Made by a program: the position numbers and the translations under genes. Positions 36,946-46,824 of a DNA stretch of 64,000 nucleotides are shown here, in pieces. Source of the stretch: Thiodiazotropha sp050305975 (GTDB lineage: Bacteria > Pseudomonadota > Gammaproteobacteria > Chromatiales > Chromatiaceae); the NCBI GenBank assembly GCA_050305975.1, contig JBNLGI010000231.1, positions 87,469 to 151,468 of the forward strand. Reading direction: 5' to 3'. The notes under the pieces were generated by a model that had not been told where the DNA came from, searched no databases, and saw nothing but the letters and a program-made list of their open reading frames with translations. The stretch's first letter is position 1; the number at the start of each line of letters is the position of its first letter.

Positions 36946-38414
36946 ATGAAGTACTCCCGTGCTTGAGATTCCTACTAGGAACCTGCTTTATTCTCGTTCA
37001 CTAATGCCAGTTTCCTTGCCAGCCTTTGCGTCGGTAGAAAATTCCAGAGCCATCATATTGTACGGCCGCGTCAATCTCCCCACATAAACCACTGATACCG
37101 GCACAATGGGATTCTGGATCACATTTTCAGATGTTACAAGGGGTACGCCGCACAACCCACAAAATCCACAAATTCCCGTATCCTGGAATCTCTTCATACA
37201 ACCATGGGGGTATGTCGCATTTACAACGATGGGAGAAGATTAAGGGCGACCGGTTTCGATGATACTGCCCACAATAGGCTATGGCAGTGCAAATGCCGCA
37301 ACGGAATTCACTTCTTGATTCTTTCAATTTATCGCAAATTCGCATCATGTTTGGTGTTCGACAAAACGGATGCTGGTTATCCTCTTCAGCAAAGCCAGGA
37401 TAAAGAGGAGGGGAGATGCGTCATCCACGAACAAGCCAACGTGAGAGCAGAGTCGGGGCGCCAGTCTGTAACGAGTGGTCATAGCCTAGTCTCGATAAAT
37501 AGCGATATCCGGTACTCTGTGTTTAAGAAAATGGAGATCGCTCGGCAGTAGATTCAATGTCGCAGCTTTTCAGTCTTGGTGTTCCAGAGAAGCGTACCTC
37601 GACCCGGTGCTGAACACATGAATGGCCACGCAGGCCGATGATCCGGTTATTAGCTTTAGAGCACCTTATCGCAGTGCGAAGCATCCAACCACATCCATGA
37701 TCTGTTTGCCCATCGCATAATGGGCTGCCATGTCGAAAATATGCCTGGACCTGGTCTGTCTTTGGAGCGACCTAACAGACCACGGCAAGTGAGCGGTACC
37801 CGTATAACAACTTCTCGAAATCATCAGGCGTAGGGCAACGACTTAAGGACCATGTCAAAGTTCACATAGGTCATAGATAGGCAGCTTCGGGGTAAGCAGA
37901 CGCATTTATGTAAATGCGATAGAGGACTGCAGAAAGCCGTCGTCAAAGAGCGCTCCGAAGGAAATATAGTACATTAATATGTAACATAAATAGTTAATTA
38001 TTACATATAGTTAAGAAATTATCATAAAGTAATACATCAAATATATTCAATAATTCACTTCATCTAATCAGAAGTAAATACCTGACTTTGGATGCTGTGT
38101 AACTAAACTATTTACAATAGTTGCAATGACTGGCTTATCCACGAGTGTTCTTTAAATCAATCATCGAGTACTCAATACCTGAGCAACGATAATGGGATGT
38201 GGTAACGGCTAAAAGTAGAAGTTCTCTATCAAGAAATGGCACACTGAATGCAATTATTAACTGCTAGTGTATTCATTATTACTGATACTCAAGCACAAAA
38301 ATCGGTACGAGGAGAAAGCAGCTTTCCCCTGCACCGATCTCAAGGGCTACAATGTAGCTAAAATTTGCCAGTCATCATTCGATTTGCGCTTTTTGTCAGA
38401 CCATCACGTAGCGG
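36946..38414. other. 1.47 kb region without a convincing gene
   Basis: The first kilobase has mixed composition with short open frames (36988-37197 -, 37127-37348 -, 37204-37551 +) that carry no recognisable motif. From about 37950 to 38300 the DNA is strongly AT-rich. It may hold the TonB receptor promoter (left end) and decayed genes; I see no tRNA, repeat array or intact insertion sequence. Confidence 0.4.
38297..38338 (-). terminator. Terminator of the sulfur operon
   Basis: A long imperfect hairpin between ATCGGT at 38301 and ACCGAT at 38333, with inner arms GGAGAAAG / CTTTCCCC, followed on the minus strand by five T (38301-38297). It lies after the last gene of the rhodanese/persulfide dioxygenase operon. 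Confidence 0.75.
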
Positions 38415-38597
38415 TCAAGCCTTCGGCAAGGCTAAATTTATGTTAGCTCTTTCCTGCCAGTCTGGATCCATAGAACCAGGATGACTTGCTCGCAGCGACC
38501 CGCGGACCAGTAGCAAAATAGCGATCGCCATCAGTCCAAGCTTCATCAAAACCAAACTGCCTGTTAGGATCATTGTTAGAATTGTTGCAATAGTCAT
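38415..38597 (-). CDS. Small membrane protein of the sulfur operon
   Basis: About 60 residues with two close hydrophobic segments (IATILTMILTGSLVLMKLGL, AIAILLLVRG) and a short polar tail. ATG 38597 is chosen because GAGGA lies eight bases upstream; in-frame GTG 38630 and ATG 38615 are alternatives. It follows the persulfide dioxygenase gene in the same direction and precedes the terminator. Function unknown; a membrane helper for the rhodanese protein is possible. Confidence 0.6.
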   Translation of the reverse strand: MTIATILTMILTGSLVLMKLGLMAIAILLLVRGSLRASHPGSMDPDWQERANINLALPKA

Positions 38598-38641
38598 AGA
38601 TATTTTCCTCTTCATCAAATTCGATTTCACCTAGTCACTCA

Positions 38642-39334
38642 TCAAGCGACTGATCTCAATCCACAATTACGATTTGCGGGCACTGCAATATCCATCAATC
38701 TAGGGTTATCCAGTTTCAGGCCGTTCATCAGATCGATGTAGGATCGTTTGTCAGGCACCTGTAGTCGTGGATTGTGGAGCTTCTCTTCACTGATCGTACT
38801 CACAGTCATACCCTGATAATCATGGGCGGGATATACCAGGGTATGATCCGGCAATTTCAGCAACTTTCCGAACAGACTGTCATATTGGGCAGCTGGGTCA
38901 CCGTTCTGAAAATCGGTTCGACCGGTTCCACGAATCAACAGCGTGTCTCCGGTAAATACACGGTCTGGCAGCACAAAGCTGTAGGAGTCGTCTGTGTGCC
39001 CAGGGGTGTACAGAATGTCTAGCTGAAGCGCTCCGACTTTCAGTTTCTCGCCTTCCCTAAAGTGCAGGGAAACGCACTCCGCATTGGTCATCTCTCCCAT
39101 GGCGCTGGCGCAACCGGTGCTTTCCTTAAGCATTCCAAGGCCTGTTACGTGGTCAGCATGGATGTGTGTATCCACTGCCAGAACCAGTTTCAGGTTCATC
39201 TCATCGATTAGCTGAATATACTGCGGCACATTCGCTTCAACCGGATCGATCAATAAGGCTTCACCACCATCGCATGGCGCAAGCAGGTAAGTGTAGGTCG
39301 AAGATTCTTTGTCAAAGAGTTGTCGAAATAGCAT
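38642..39334 (-). CDS. Persulfide dioxygenase-like metallo-beta-lactamase-fold protein
   Basis: The metal-binding motif THIHADH (H57, H59, D61, H62), GHTDDSY, the Asp in VFTGDTLLIRG and YPAHDYQG identify an ETHE1-type mononuclear iron persulfide dioxygenase of 230 residues, which oxidises glutathione persulfide to sulfite. GGAGGCATTTCC upstream gives a strong ribosome binding site. It is co-directional with a rhodanese gene 32 bases upstream, as in known sulfide-oxidation gene sets. Glyoxalase II is the main alternative, but the length and GTGRTDFQ segment favour persulfide dioxygenase. Confidence 0.88.
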   Translation of the reverse strand: MLFRQLFDKESSTYTYLLAPCDGGEALLIDPVEANVPQYIQLIDEMNLKLVLAVDTHIHADHVTGLGMLKESTGCASAMGEMTNAECVSLHFREGEKLKVGALQLDILYTPGHTDDSYSFVLPDRVFTGDTLLIRGTGRTDFQNGDPAAQYDSLFGKLLKLPDHTLVYPAHDYQGMTVSTISEEKLHNPRLQVPDKRSYIDLMNGLKLDNPRLMDIAVPANRNCGLRSVA

Positions 39335-39366
39335 GGAAATGCCTCCTCATTAACACAACTTTCCCG

Positions 39367-39942
39367 TTACGCGGGTTCTTTGCCATCACAATTCGTTTCG
39401 TGATTCCAAGGCATCGCCGCAACAAGGCGGGCCATGCCGCACCAGCGTGTCATCCCCGCAACAATCAAGCCGGCACCGATCACGGCTCCCAGCAGGAAGA
39501 ACATTTCGTGGACCGTGAAGCCGAAGATCACCTTCAACAGCAGCAGGCTGCCGATGGCAATCTGTACCTGGCGTTCCAGTGACATCACCTGACTGCAGCG
39601 ACTCAGTGGGTAGCCGGCATTTTTCCAGGCCTCGGTCCCGCCCTGCAGAAGAACCAGGTTTCTATAACCCGCTTCGCGCATTCGTTCGTAGGCCTGCTGT
39701 GCACGAAAACCACTGTGGCAAGTGAACACTATCTGCATTTCGGAATCCGTTTGTAGTTGCTCGAGCTCCTGCTCCAGCGCTTCCTCAGTCAATTCATCAA
39801 GGGGTAGTAGTTTCGCCATCGGTATGTGCCCCTCTCGGTACTCCGCAGCAGTTCGCACATCAATCAACGCCATTGATCCCCCATGACGCTTACGCTCAAG
39901 GTATTCCTGGGCTGAAATGCTGGGTATATTCGCTGACGACAT
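39367..39942 (-). CDS. Rhodanese domain fused to a DUF2892-type membrane domain
   Basis: Residues 1-115 form a rhodanese domain with ALIDVRTAAEYREGHI and the active-site loop CHSGFRA, catalytic Cys C75. Residues 125-191 contain two membrane segments (IAIGSLLLLKVIFGF, FFLLGAVIGAGLIVAGMT) ending in a Cys-containing stretch, as in DUF2892 (YgaP-like) proteins. It would transfer sulfane sulfur at the inner membrane and pass persulfide to the dioxygenase encoded next. It is the first gene of a three-gene operon. Confidence 0.9.
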   Translation of the reverse strand: MSSANIPSISAQEYLERKRHGGSMALIDVRTAAEYREGHIPMAKLLPLDELTEEALEQELEQLQTDSEMQIVFTCHSGFRAQQAYERMREAGYRNLVLLQGGTEAWKNAGYPLSRCSQVMSLERQVQIAIGSLLLLKVIFGFTVHEMFFLLGAVIGAGLIVAGMTRWCGMARLVAAMPWNHETNCDGKEPA

Positions 39943-40305
39943 TTGGCTTTACCTCATTCATATCAGTCTTCATCCGCTTGATAACTATCTTAGGGCCGTC
40001 GATCTGCATTAAAATTCGAATCTCACACACAATTGGTTCGGATTTTACGAAGGTTTATTGTTGGCATTCATTTTGTTGTACATCGTAAGACGGTGGAGGT
40101 GATCCAAAACAGGCGTATCCGCTTTACCGCCAGAACCATCCTTGTGGCGGGGGAGACGTCGAAACATGTCATCGTGAAACGAGTCCCCAATAACTGGATC
40201 AGCAGGAACAGTGAATGGTTTCTTTCCGCGCGGGACCTATGAGTGCGTTGCTTGATCGACGCGACATCCGGCGGCTGTTGAGAGTTAAGGATTTCTACTC
40301 GGCTG
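39943..40305. other. Intergenic region upstream of the sulfur operon
   Basis: About 360 bases between nhaR and the rhodanese gene. The open frame at 40033-40242 has no family signature. Promoter elements for the sulfur operon should lie near 39950-40050; none is obvious. A short hairpin (TCGGCT / AGCCGA, 40299-40313) spans the nhaR stop codon without a T run. Confidence 0.35.
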
Positions 40306-41211
40306 TCAGCCGAAGAGCTGGTTTTTGGCCGACTCGGTTATGGCGCTGATAGCCGGATGTTTGATGTGCCTTTCGGGGGAGATGACGTAGAAGCTCTCCT
40401 TGATCTCTTCAGTTCGCCCAACGACCTGCACGCCGTACTTGTCGAGCACATCCTGCTCCACCGCGCTGGGTGAGGTGAAGACCCCTGTGCCACGCTCCCC
40501 AAAGGCCTTCATCAGCGCCCGGTCCTCGAATTCGGCGACCACCGACGGCTCCAGGCGATGACGTTGAAACCACTGTTCCAGCGTGCGCCGAAGGTTGCTA
40601 CCGCTGCTCGGCATCAACATCCCTGCGCGGTTCAGGCTGTTTGGGAAATCATCACGCAAGAGTTCCGCCAGCGCCGGGACGGCAAAGAAGCTGATACCGC
40701 TTTCGCCCAACGGGTGATTATAGGCGCGGATGTTGAGGGACGGATTGATTGGGCTGTCGGCCAGCACCATATCGAGCTTGTGTACCGACAGATCGGCCAG
40801 CAGGTCGACCAGCGGTGCCTCGTGGCAGATCAGCTTGACCGGCCCCGGGATCTGCAATACAGGTTCGAGCACCCGGTAGGCCAGCAGTTTCGGTACCACC
40901 ATCGCCACCCCCACCTTGAGTGTGATTGCGGCGCCGGGAGTGCGGCCCGAAAGCACATCCTGCAGCTCCACACCGAGACGGAACATCTCATCCGCATAGG
41001 AGAAGACCAGCCGCCCGGTCTCGGTCAAGACCAGTTGCCGGCCCTCCTTGCGAAAGAGTTCGGCGCCGATCTGGGTCTCGAGCTCACGCAGTTGGCCACT
41101 GATGGTTTGCGGGGTGATGAAGAGCGTTTCCGCGGCCCGGGCGATCGAGCCGTGGCTGGCCACCGACCAGAAATAGCGCAGGTGTTTCAGGTTCAGCTTG
41201 AAGTTCTGCAT
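40306..41211 (-). CDS. nhaR: LysR-family regulator NhaR
   Basis: A LysR-type regulator with N-terminal winged HTH (LNLKHLRYFWSVASHGSIA, TPQTISGQLRELETQIGAEL, RLVFSYADEMFRL) that matches the NhaR pattern, and a C-terminal effector domain. NhaR activates sodium/proton antiporter genes in response to sodium. GGAG five bases upstream supports ATG 41211 (a GTG at 41217 is also in frame). Its position just after the Mrp-type operon and universal stress protein fits control of ion homeostasis. Confidence 0.88.
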   Translation of the reverse strand: MQNFKLNLKHLRYFWSVASHGSIARAAETLFITPQTISGQLRELETQIGAELFRKEGRQLVLTETGRLVFSYADEMFRLGVELQDVLSGRTPGAAITLKVGVAMVVPKLLAYRVLEPVLQIPGPVKLICHEAPLVDLLADLSVHKLDMVLADSPINPSLNIRAYNHPLGESGISFFAVPALAELLRDDFPNSLNRAGMLMPSSGSNLRRTLEQWFQRHRLEPSVVAEFEDRALMKAFGERGTGVFTSPSAVEQDVLDKYGVQVVGRTEEIKESFYVISPERHIKHPAISAITESAKNQLFG

Positions 41212-41304
41212 GTACACTCCGGTTTGTTTTCTTTTGGGACCGTTCCAGGTGACGGTCGGTTTCTTCCTCGATACCCGGGCAAATCAACGACACAGGCTCC
41301 GCGC

Positions 41305-42234
41305 TCATCTTACCGGGGTTACGAAGGCCGGCGGCTTGACCGCCAGAATCGACGACCGGGTGGTCTGCAGTACCGACTCGGCGGTGTTGCCGATGAAGAG
41401 CCCGGGTATGCCGCTGCGACCCACGGTTCCCATCACGATAAGATCGGCTTGAAACGCTTCTGCCGTCATCCGAATCGCCGTGGCTGCTTCCGCCTTGATC
41501 AGGGAGACCCCCGCATCATAAGGCGTCATGCTGTAGCCGGACAGCAGTTGTGCCAGACGTGCCCGGTGATTTGACTCGGTGGCTGCAAGCAGTTGCTCCA
41601 ACTCGCCTGGTGCCATGCGGAAACGTCCATCACGCAACAGAGATTCGCCGTAAAGCTGCCAGGCATGGATCACGCCGAGCGTCGCCGACTCCCGCTGCGC
41701 CAGCGAGGTCGCCAGATCCATCACCAAGCGTGCACAGTTATCCTGGGCAGGCGCCATGGGATCGACCGCTGCCAGTATCCGCGAATAATGCGCCTCGCCT
41801 CCGGGTCTATCCACCCAGACCGGGCAGGGACACTTACGCAGCAGGTGCAGGTCGGTGCTGCCGAGGAGACGATCGGAGAGGCCTCCCGTGGGTCGGGCCG
41901 ACTTGATTACCAGGTCGTAGCCACTCTCCCTCACGGCCTTGATCACCTCAATAAAAGGTGTGCCGGTGAGCACTTTGGTATAGATCAGGCAATCGGGTCC
42001 CCGCAACGGTTCACTGAGCGCTTCCAGCTCTTCCTGCCGCTGTTTCATGAGCATTGTCGCCAGGTCGAGATTGAAGCGTTCCGCCAGATCACCAGGCGGA
42101 TCGATCGGTTCGATCACATCGAGCAGGGTCAGGCGGGCGTGATTGCTCTCAGCCAGGCGAAAAGCACGCCGCAAGGCCTGATCGGCTTCGCGGGCGCCGT
42201 CGGCAAAATAGATGATGTTCTGAAATCGATTCAT
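41305..42234 (-). CDS. Tandem universal stress protein
   Basis: Two UspA domains in one chain: the first with TLLDVIEP and VIKSARPTGG, the second ending with the nucleotide-binding pattern VMGTVGRSGIPGLFIGNTAE followed by VLQTTRSSILAVKPP. The second domain carries the ATP-binding G-2x-G-9x-G-S/T-like motif. AAGGAG eight bases upstream supports ATG 42234; an in-frame ATG at 42252 overlaps the antiporter stop. It is the last gene of the Mrp-like operon and may tie antiporter activity to stress. Confidence 0.88.
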   Translation of the reverse strand: MNRFQNIIYFADGAREADQALRRAFRLAESNHARLTLLDVIEPIDPPGDLAERFNLDLATMLMKQRQEELEALSEPLRGPDCLIYTKVLTGTPFIEVIKAVRESGYDLVIKSARPTGGLSDRLLGSTDLHLLRKCPCPVWVDRPGGEAHYSRILAAVDPMAPAQDNCARLVMDLATSLAQRESATLGVIHAWQLYGESLLRDGRFRMAPGELEQLLAATESNHRARLAQLLSGYSMTPYDAGVSLIKAEAATAIRMTAEAFQADLIVMGTVGRSGIPGLFIGNTAESVLQTTRSSILAVKPPAFVTPVR

Positions 42235-42251
42235 CGTCGTTCTCCTTGTCA

Positions 42252-43871
42252 TTACCTCAGGGCAAGAGCACCCAACAGGGTCAGCATCAACAACAGCCAG
42301 CCAAGGGCCGGCGCGTTACTGGTCATCAGGCCCTCACGGCTCAACAGATTCGAGCTCCTCAAGCGCAGCCAGACTGGTGCACGCCAATGCAGCGCGGGGA
42401 GGGTCAGAGCGCAGGGGATCAGGTGAATCCGGCGTAGCGGGCGCGCCACGGTGGCGTGCGTCACTTGAAAGGCATGTTTGAGCTTTGGCCAGGGCCAGCG
42501 TCTGATCGCGATGGCAGCGAGCGCCAACCCTATTCCGGCAACCATTGGACCGAACCCCTGCAGCGTCAGCGCGACCCCATCCGGTTGCAGTGGACCCCAC
42601 ACGGCCAGCGGCAGCAGCAAGAGCCAGCCTGCGGCAGGTCCGCGAACCACCTCGCCAGCGGGGCGGCAGCTGCGGTGTCCGAGCAGCCAGAAAAAACGCG
42701 CCATCAGCAGCGTGGTGCCGATACCCGAGAGCAGGAGCAGCCCGCCCAGGCGTCCATCCAGCACGCCGTCGAGCGCCGTCTTGGCCGCGCCGCCCCCGGT
42801 CAGCGGCGCTGCCGCCAGTGAGAGCGCCAGCAGTAAGAGTCCAACCTGTGTCCAGGGCCTTGCCACTCCGCGTTGCCACAACCCCAGCCCCAGGAACAGC
42901 ATCGGTTTCACCAGCAGGTGGTGCAGTGCGATCGCCAGCACCGCCGGCAGCAGGAGCGGCGCCAGGCTCGGCTGGCTGAGGGAGAGGCCGACAAGCGCAC
43001 TGATCAGACCCATCTTGGTGATGCTGGAGTAGGCCAGCACCGCACGGGGTTGTACCTGAAAGAGTCCGATCAGGACGCCCAGGCCCACGCCCAGGGAACC
43101 CAGCAGCAGCAGTGTCTGGCCCCAGACCGGATCGAGGGAGATGCCTGCCGGCAGAAAGCGCAGCCAACCCAGCAGACCCGCCTTCATCATGGGGCCGCTG
43201 AGCACGGCCAGACCGTAGAGCGGCGCTGTCCCATAGGCCGGTGCTAGCCAGAAGTGGAGGCCGGGCAGCGCCACCTTGATGCCGAAGCCCAGCAACAGCA
43301 AGGCGACCGCCAGTGAGGGCAGGGTCTGGCCGGAGAGGTCGGCGAAGCGCAGGGACCCGCTCTCGGCGGCGATCAGCAGCAGTGCCGCGAACAGGGCCAT
43401 CTCGCCGATCAGGGTGAAGATCAGATAGGTCCGCGCGGCCCGCCTCCCTCGCTGGGAGCGTCCCGCCACCAGACCATAGGCCGAGAGGCTCATGAGCGCG
43501 AACCCCAGGTAAAAGGTGAGCATGTCGGCGGCCATCAATAACAATGCGTTGCCGCTCATGGCCAGCAGGAAGGCATGACGTCCACCGCCCGGTCCCGCGC
43601 CTTCCTCCGGCGAACCCGGAACGAAGAGGGCCGCCAGCATCCAGATGAGCGAGCCGTAGATCAGAAACAGACGCCCCGTGGCGTCGAGCTGCAGCTGGGT
43701 GCCCAGCAGCAGCCAGGGGAGGTCGAGCGACACGCCCGCATCGACGAGCAGACCCGTGGCACCCGCCGTCACCGCCGCCAGCAGCAACCAGCCGCGACCA
43801 CTCAGGCGGTGAACCAGCGCCACGAGCAGCAGTGGCGTCACAATCGGTAGCAGCAGGAACCAGGCGTTCAT
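42252..43871 (-). CDS. NuoL/MrpA-N-like proton-translocating membrane subunit
   Basis: About 539 residues, almost entirely hydrophobic, of the Proton_antipo_M (NuoL/NuoM/MrpA/MrpD) family, with GIKVALPGLHFWLAPAYGTA as the conserved Lys/His helix and ALHHLLVKPMLFLGLG. It is more divergent than the two upstream paralogues and lacks the long C-terminal MrpA extension. ATG 43871 overlaps the TGA of the preceding gene (ATGA), so an earlier start is not needed. In the complex it probably takes the place of the MrpA N-terminal domain. Confidence 0.82.
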   Translation of the reverse strand: MNAWFLLLPIVTPLLLVALVHRLSGRGWLLLAAVTAGATGLLVDAGVSLDLPWLLLGTQLQLDATGRLFLIYGSLIWMLAALFVPGSPEEGAGPGGGRHAFLLAMSGNALLLMAADMLTFYLGFALMSLSAYGLVAGRSQRGRRAARTYLIFTLIGEMALFAALLLIAAESGSLRFADLSGQTLPSLAVALLLLGFGIKVALPGLHFWLAPAYGTAPLYGLAVLSGPMMKAGLLGWLRFLPAGISLDPVWGQTLLLLGSLGVGLGVLIGLFQVQPRAVLAYSSITKMGLISALVGLSLSQPSLAPLLLPAVLAIALHHLLVKPMLFLGLGLWQRGVARPWTQVGLLLLALSLAAAPLTGGGAAKTALDGVLDGRLGGLLLLSGIGTTLLMARFFWLLGHRSCRPAGEVVRGPAAGWLLLLPLAVWGPLQPDGVALTLQGFGPMVAGIGLALAAIAIRRWPWPKLKHAFQVTHATVARPLRRIHLIPCALTLPALHWRAPVWLRLRSSNLLSREGLMTSNAPALGWLLLMLTLLGALALR

Positions 43872-45370
43872 GAACGATACTCCCGGGCGGCAATCAGTTG
43901 AGCCCACTCCAGCGGACTGTAAGGTGAAGCCGCCAGGAGTCCGGCCAGCAGCGACAGGGCCGCCGTGACCAGAGGCGGCCAGAGCAGCGCCCCCGGCAGC
44001 TCCCGGCCGCCCGCCGGCGATCTCTCGGCCGACCAGGAACCGGCGGGACGCTTGAACCAGGCTCTATAGAGAATGGGCAGGAAGTAGGCCGCGTTGAGTA
44101 GGCTGCTGGCCACCAGCACCGGCACCACCCAGGCGCCCACACCGGCCTGCAGCGCACCCATCCCCAGGTACCACTTGCTGATAAAGCCCGCCACCGGCGG
44201 TATACCGATCATGCCCAGGGCGCCAATGGTGAAGGCGAGGGTGGTGCGCGGCATACGCCGGCCCACACCATCCATCTCGCTGATGCGGTGGATGCCCAGG
44301 CTTTCGGCGTAATTGCCGGCGGCGAAGAAGAGGGTGATCTTCATCACCCCCTGGTGCACCAGGTGGACCAGCCCGCCGACCGTGGCGAGCGGCCCCAGGA
44401 TCGCGGTCCCCAGTACGATGTAGGAGACCTGGCTGACCGTGGAGTAGGCGAGGCGTTTTTTCAGGTTGTCCTGCGAAAGTGCCTTGAACGAACCGTAGAC
44501 GATGGTGGCCGCGGCCACCGCGGCGAGCAGATCCAGCACCCCGAGTTCGGCTGCGAATTCGACGCCATAGACATCGTAGACAACCCGCACGATGCCGAAG
44601 GCACCGGCCTTGACCACCGCCACCGCATGCAGCAGCGCACTCACCGGCGCCGGCGCCACCATGGCCTGGGGCAGCCAGCCGTGCAGCGGCACCAGGGCGG
44701 CCTTCACGCCCAGGCCCAGGATCAGCAGCAGGAAGATCCAGCGCAGGACGCCGGGGTCGAGCTGGCCGTGCCCGGCCAGCATGCCGCCCTGCACGAAATC
44801 GACGGGTCCGGTCAGGGTGTGTAGCCAGACCGCGCCGATCATCAGCAGCAGTCCGCCAACCAGGGTATAGCCGAGGTAGATGCGCGCCCCCCGCAGGGCC
44901 TCGGCTGAGCCCTTGTGGGCGATCAGTGGATAGGTCGCCAGGGTGAGCAGCTCGTAGAAGAGGACGAAGGTGAAGAGATTGCCAGCCAGGGCGAGACCCA
45001 CCGTGGAGGTCACGCAGAGGCTGAAAAAGCCGAAGAAGCGGCTGCGGTGGGGACTGTTCTCCAGGTAGCCGATGGCGTAGACCGTGGTCACCAGCCACAG
45101 CAGGGTGGAGAGGGAGACGAAGAGCACCGAAAGCGCGTCTGCCTGCAGCACGAAGTCGAGGCCGGGGGCCAGCGCCCAACGGGTTTCGAAGACCCTTTCA
45201 TGGAACACGCCCCAGATCAGCACGCCGACCAGCAACAGCTTGGTCACGGCGCCCAGCAGATTGAGCGCCGTTCGGGTGCGGTGGCGCTCTTCGGCCAGCA
45301 GGAAGATCAGCAGCCCGGGGATCATGGAGCTCAGCAGGATGGCCAGCGGCAGCCAGAACGACAGCGTCAT
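43868..45370 (-). CDS. MrpD/NuoM-like antiporter subunit (second copy)
   Basis: 500 residues with about 14 hydrophobic segments and conserved charged residues of the family (FYELLTLATYPLI, LGVKAALVPLHGWLPQAM, SVSQVSYIVLGTA-like region, HQGVMKITLFFAAG). ATG 45370 overlaps the stop of the upstream paralogue (TGATG). It belongs to the same Mrp-type complex; the proton or sodium path runs through Lys residues in the broken helices. Confidence 0.9.
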   Translation of the reverse strand: MTLSFWLPLAILLSSMIPGLLIFLLAEERHRTRTALNLLGAVTKLLLVGVLIWGVFHERVFETRWALAPGLDFVLQADALSVLFVSLSTLLWLVTTVYAIGYLENSPHRSRFFGFFSLCVTSTVGLALAGNLFTFVLFYELLTLATYPLIAHKGSAEALRGARIYLGYTLVGGLLLMIGAVWLHTLTGPVDFVQGGMLAGHGQLDPGVLRWIFLLLILGLGVKAALVPLHGWLPQAMVAPAPVSALLHAVAVVKAGAFGIVRVVYDVYGVEFAAELGVLDLLAAVAAATIVYGSFKALSQDNLKKRLAYSTVSQVSYIVLGTAILGPLATVGGLVHLVHQGVMKITLFFAAGNYAESLGIHRISEMDGVGRRMPRTTLAFTIGALGMIGIPPVAGFISKWYLGMGALQAGVGAWVVPVLVASSLLNAAYFLPILYRAWFKRPAGSWSAERSPAGGRELPGALLWPPLVTAALSLLAGLLAASPYSPLEWAQLIAAREYRS

Positions 45371-46824
45371 CACACTGCCCTCCCTGCATAGGCGCTAACC
45401 GGAACCAGCTCCCACAAACTCGCGGCGCCCAGACCAAGCAGCAGGGTCGCGACCAGGGCCAGGGCCAGGGCGGGAATCTCCTCGCGCCCCACCGCCAGCC
45501 GGGGTCCCACCCCCTCACCGGGGGCAAAGGCGTGGCCGAGCAGACGGAACAGATAGGCAGCGGCAAGCAAGGTACCCAGACCCACTACCGGCAGCCAGAT
45601 CCACTGGCCGCTGGCGATCGCCGTCGTCAGCAGCTGCCATTTGGCGAGGAAACCCCCGCTGGGCGGCAGGCCCACCAACGCCACTCCGGCCAGCGCCAGG
45701 GTGAAGGTGGTCAGCGGCAGGGCGCGGGCGGTACCGCCCAGTTCGGCGATGCGGTCATGCCCCGCCCGCTGCATGACGATGCCGGCGCCCAGGAAAAAGG
45801 CACTCTTGGCAAAGCCGTGAGAGATCGCCATCAGCACGAGGGCTGTCATGACGGCGGCGCGTGGCTCCCCAGCCGGCAGACCAGCCGCCAGCGCGATGAA
45901 CAGGAAGAGATAACCGAGCTGGGCGACCGTGGAGAAGGCGGCCAGCAGCTTCAGCCTGGCGGCGCGCAGGGCCGCCCAGGAACCCCAGACCACGGCGATA
46001 CCGCCCGGTACCCCGATCACCCAGGCGGCGGCCGGCGTCACCACCCCGTCGAAGATCTCCAGCCAGAACCTCACCACCAGGTAAAGGGCTGCCTTCACCA
46101 CCAGGGCCGAGAGCATGGCGCTCACCGGCGCCGGAGCGTTGGCGTGGGCCGCCGGCAGCCAAATGTGGAGCGGGAAGAGCGCCGCTTTGATCATCAGTCC
46201 CCCCGTCATCAGGGTGAGCGCGACCCAGGCAGCTGGAACCGGCCCCACGACCCCGGCCAGAGCCGCCATGTCGAGGGTGCCGAATCCGGCGTAGACCACC
46301 GCCACCCCGGCGAGGAAGGCCAGCGAGCCGAGCAGCCCCAGGATCAGATAGCGCAGGGCCGCCTGCAGCGCTTCGCGTCCTCCCCCCAGGGCGGCCAGCA
46401 CCACCGCCGCGAGCCCCATGAGTTCGAGGGTCACGTAGACGTTGAAGAGATCACCCGACAGAAACAAGGCGTGCAGCGCCGTGAGCAGTAGCAGCCAGAG
46501 CGTCCAGAATCCGGCCCGCTGGCTAGCGTGGGCGAAGTAGACGCTGGCGTAGACCGCAACCGCCATCGACACCAGCCCGCTCATCACCAGCAGGACGGCG
46601 GACAACCCGTCGGCCCGCAGGGCGATGCCCAAACCGGGAGACCAGCCTCCGAGCGCCAGTTCCAGCACGCCGTCCCGGCTCACTCGCCACGCCAACGCGA
46701 TGGTCGAGAAGAGCGTCAGTCCCGCGGCGACGATACCGATGGAGGCAGCGCGCGAAGGCCACAACAGCGCCAGCAGCGCGGCGGCCAGGGGGGTGGCGAT
46801 GGGCCAGATCAACAGCTCACTCAT
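45370..46824 (-). CDS. mrpD: MrpD/NuoN-like antiporter subunit (first copy)
   Basis: 484 residues, multi-spanning, with conserved motifs of the Proton_antipo_M family: NVYVTLELMGLAAV, GLMIKAALFPLHIWLPAAH, NAPAPVSAMLSALVVKAALY and SHGFAKSAFFLGAG. It follows the MrpC subunit with an 8-base overlap, the order found in Mrp operons. It carries the essential Glu of helix 5 and Lys of helix 7 as far as can be read by eye. Confidence 0.9.
   Translation of the reverse strand: MSELLIWPIATPLAAALLALLWPSRAASIGIVAAGLTLFSTIALAWRVSRDGVLELALGGWSPGLGIALRADGLSAVLLVMSGLVSMAVAVYASVYFAHASQRAGFWTLWLLLLTALHALFLSGDLFNVYVTLELMGLAAVVLAALGGGREALQAALRYLILGLLGSLAFLAGVAVVYAGFGTLDMAALAGVVGPVPAAWVALTLMTGGLMIKAALFPLHIWLPAAHANAPAPVSAMLSALVVKAALYLVVRFWLEIFDGVVTPAAAWVIGVPGGIAVVWGSWAALRAARLKLLAAFSTVAQLGYLFLFIALAAGLPAGEPRAAVMTALVLMAISHGFAKSAFFLGAGIVMQRAGHDRIAELGGTARALPLTTFTLALAGVALVGLPPSGGFLAKWQLLTTAIASGQWIWLPVVGLGTLLAAAYLFRLLGHAFAPGEGVGPRLAVGREEIPALALALVATLLLGLGAASLWELVPVSAYAGRAV

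Noticed and set aside
37204..37551. A 115-residue plus-strand frame in the gap right of the TonB receptor
   Set aside because: No ribosome binding site, no domain, irregular composition.
40558..46491. Several long plus-strand frames over nhaR, the stress protein and the Mrp genes
   Set aside because: Gln/Arg/Gly-rich antisense frames in GC-rich DNA; the opposite strand encodes clear membrane subunits with ATGA overlaps.
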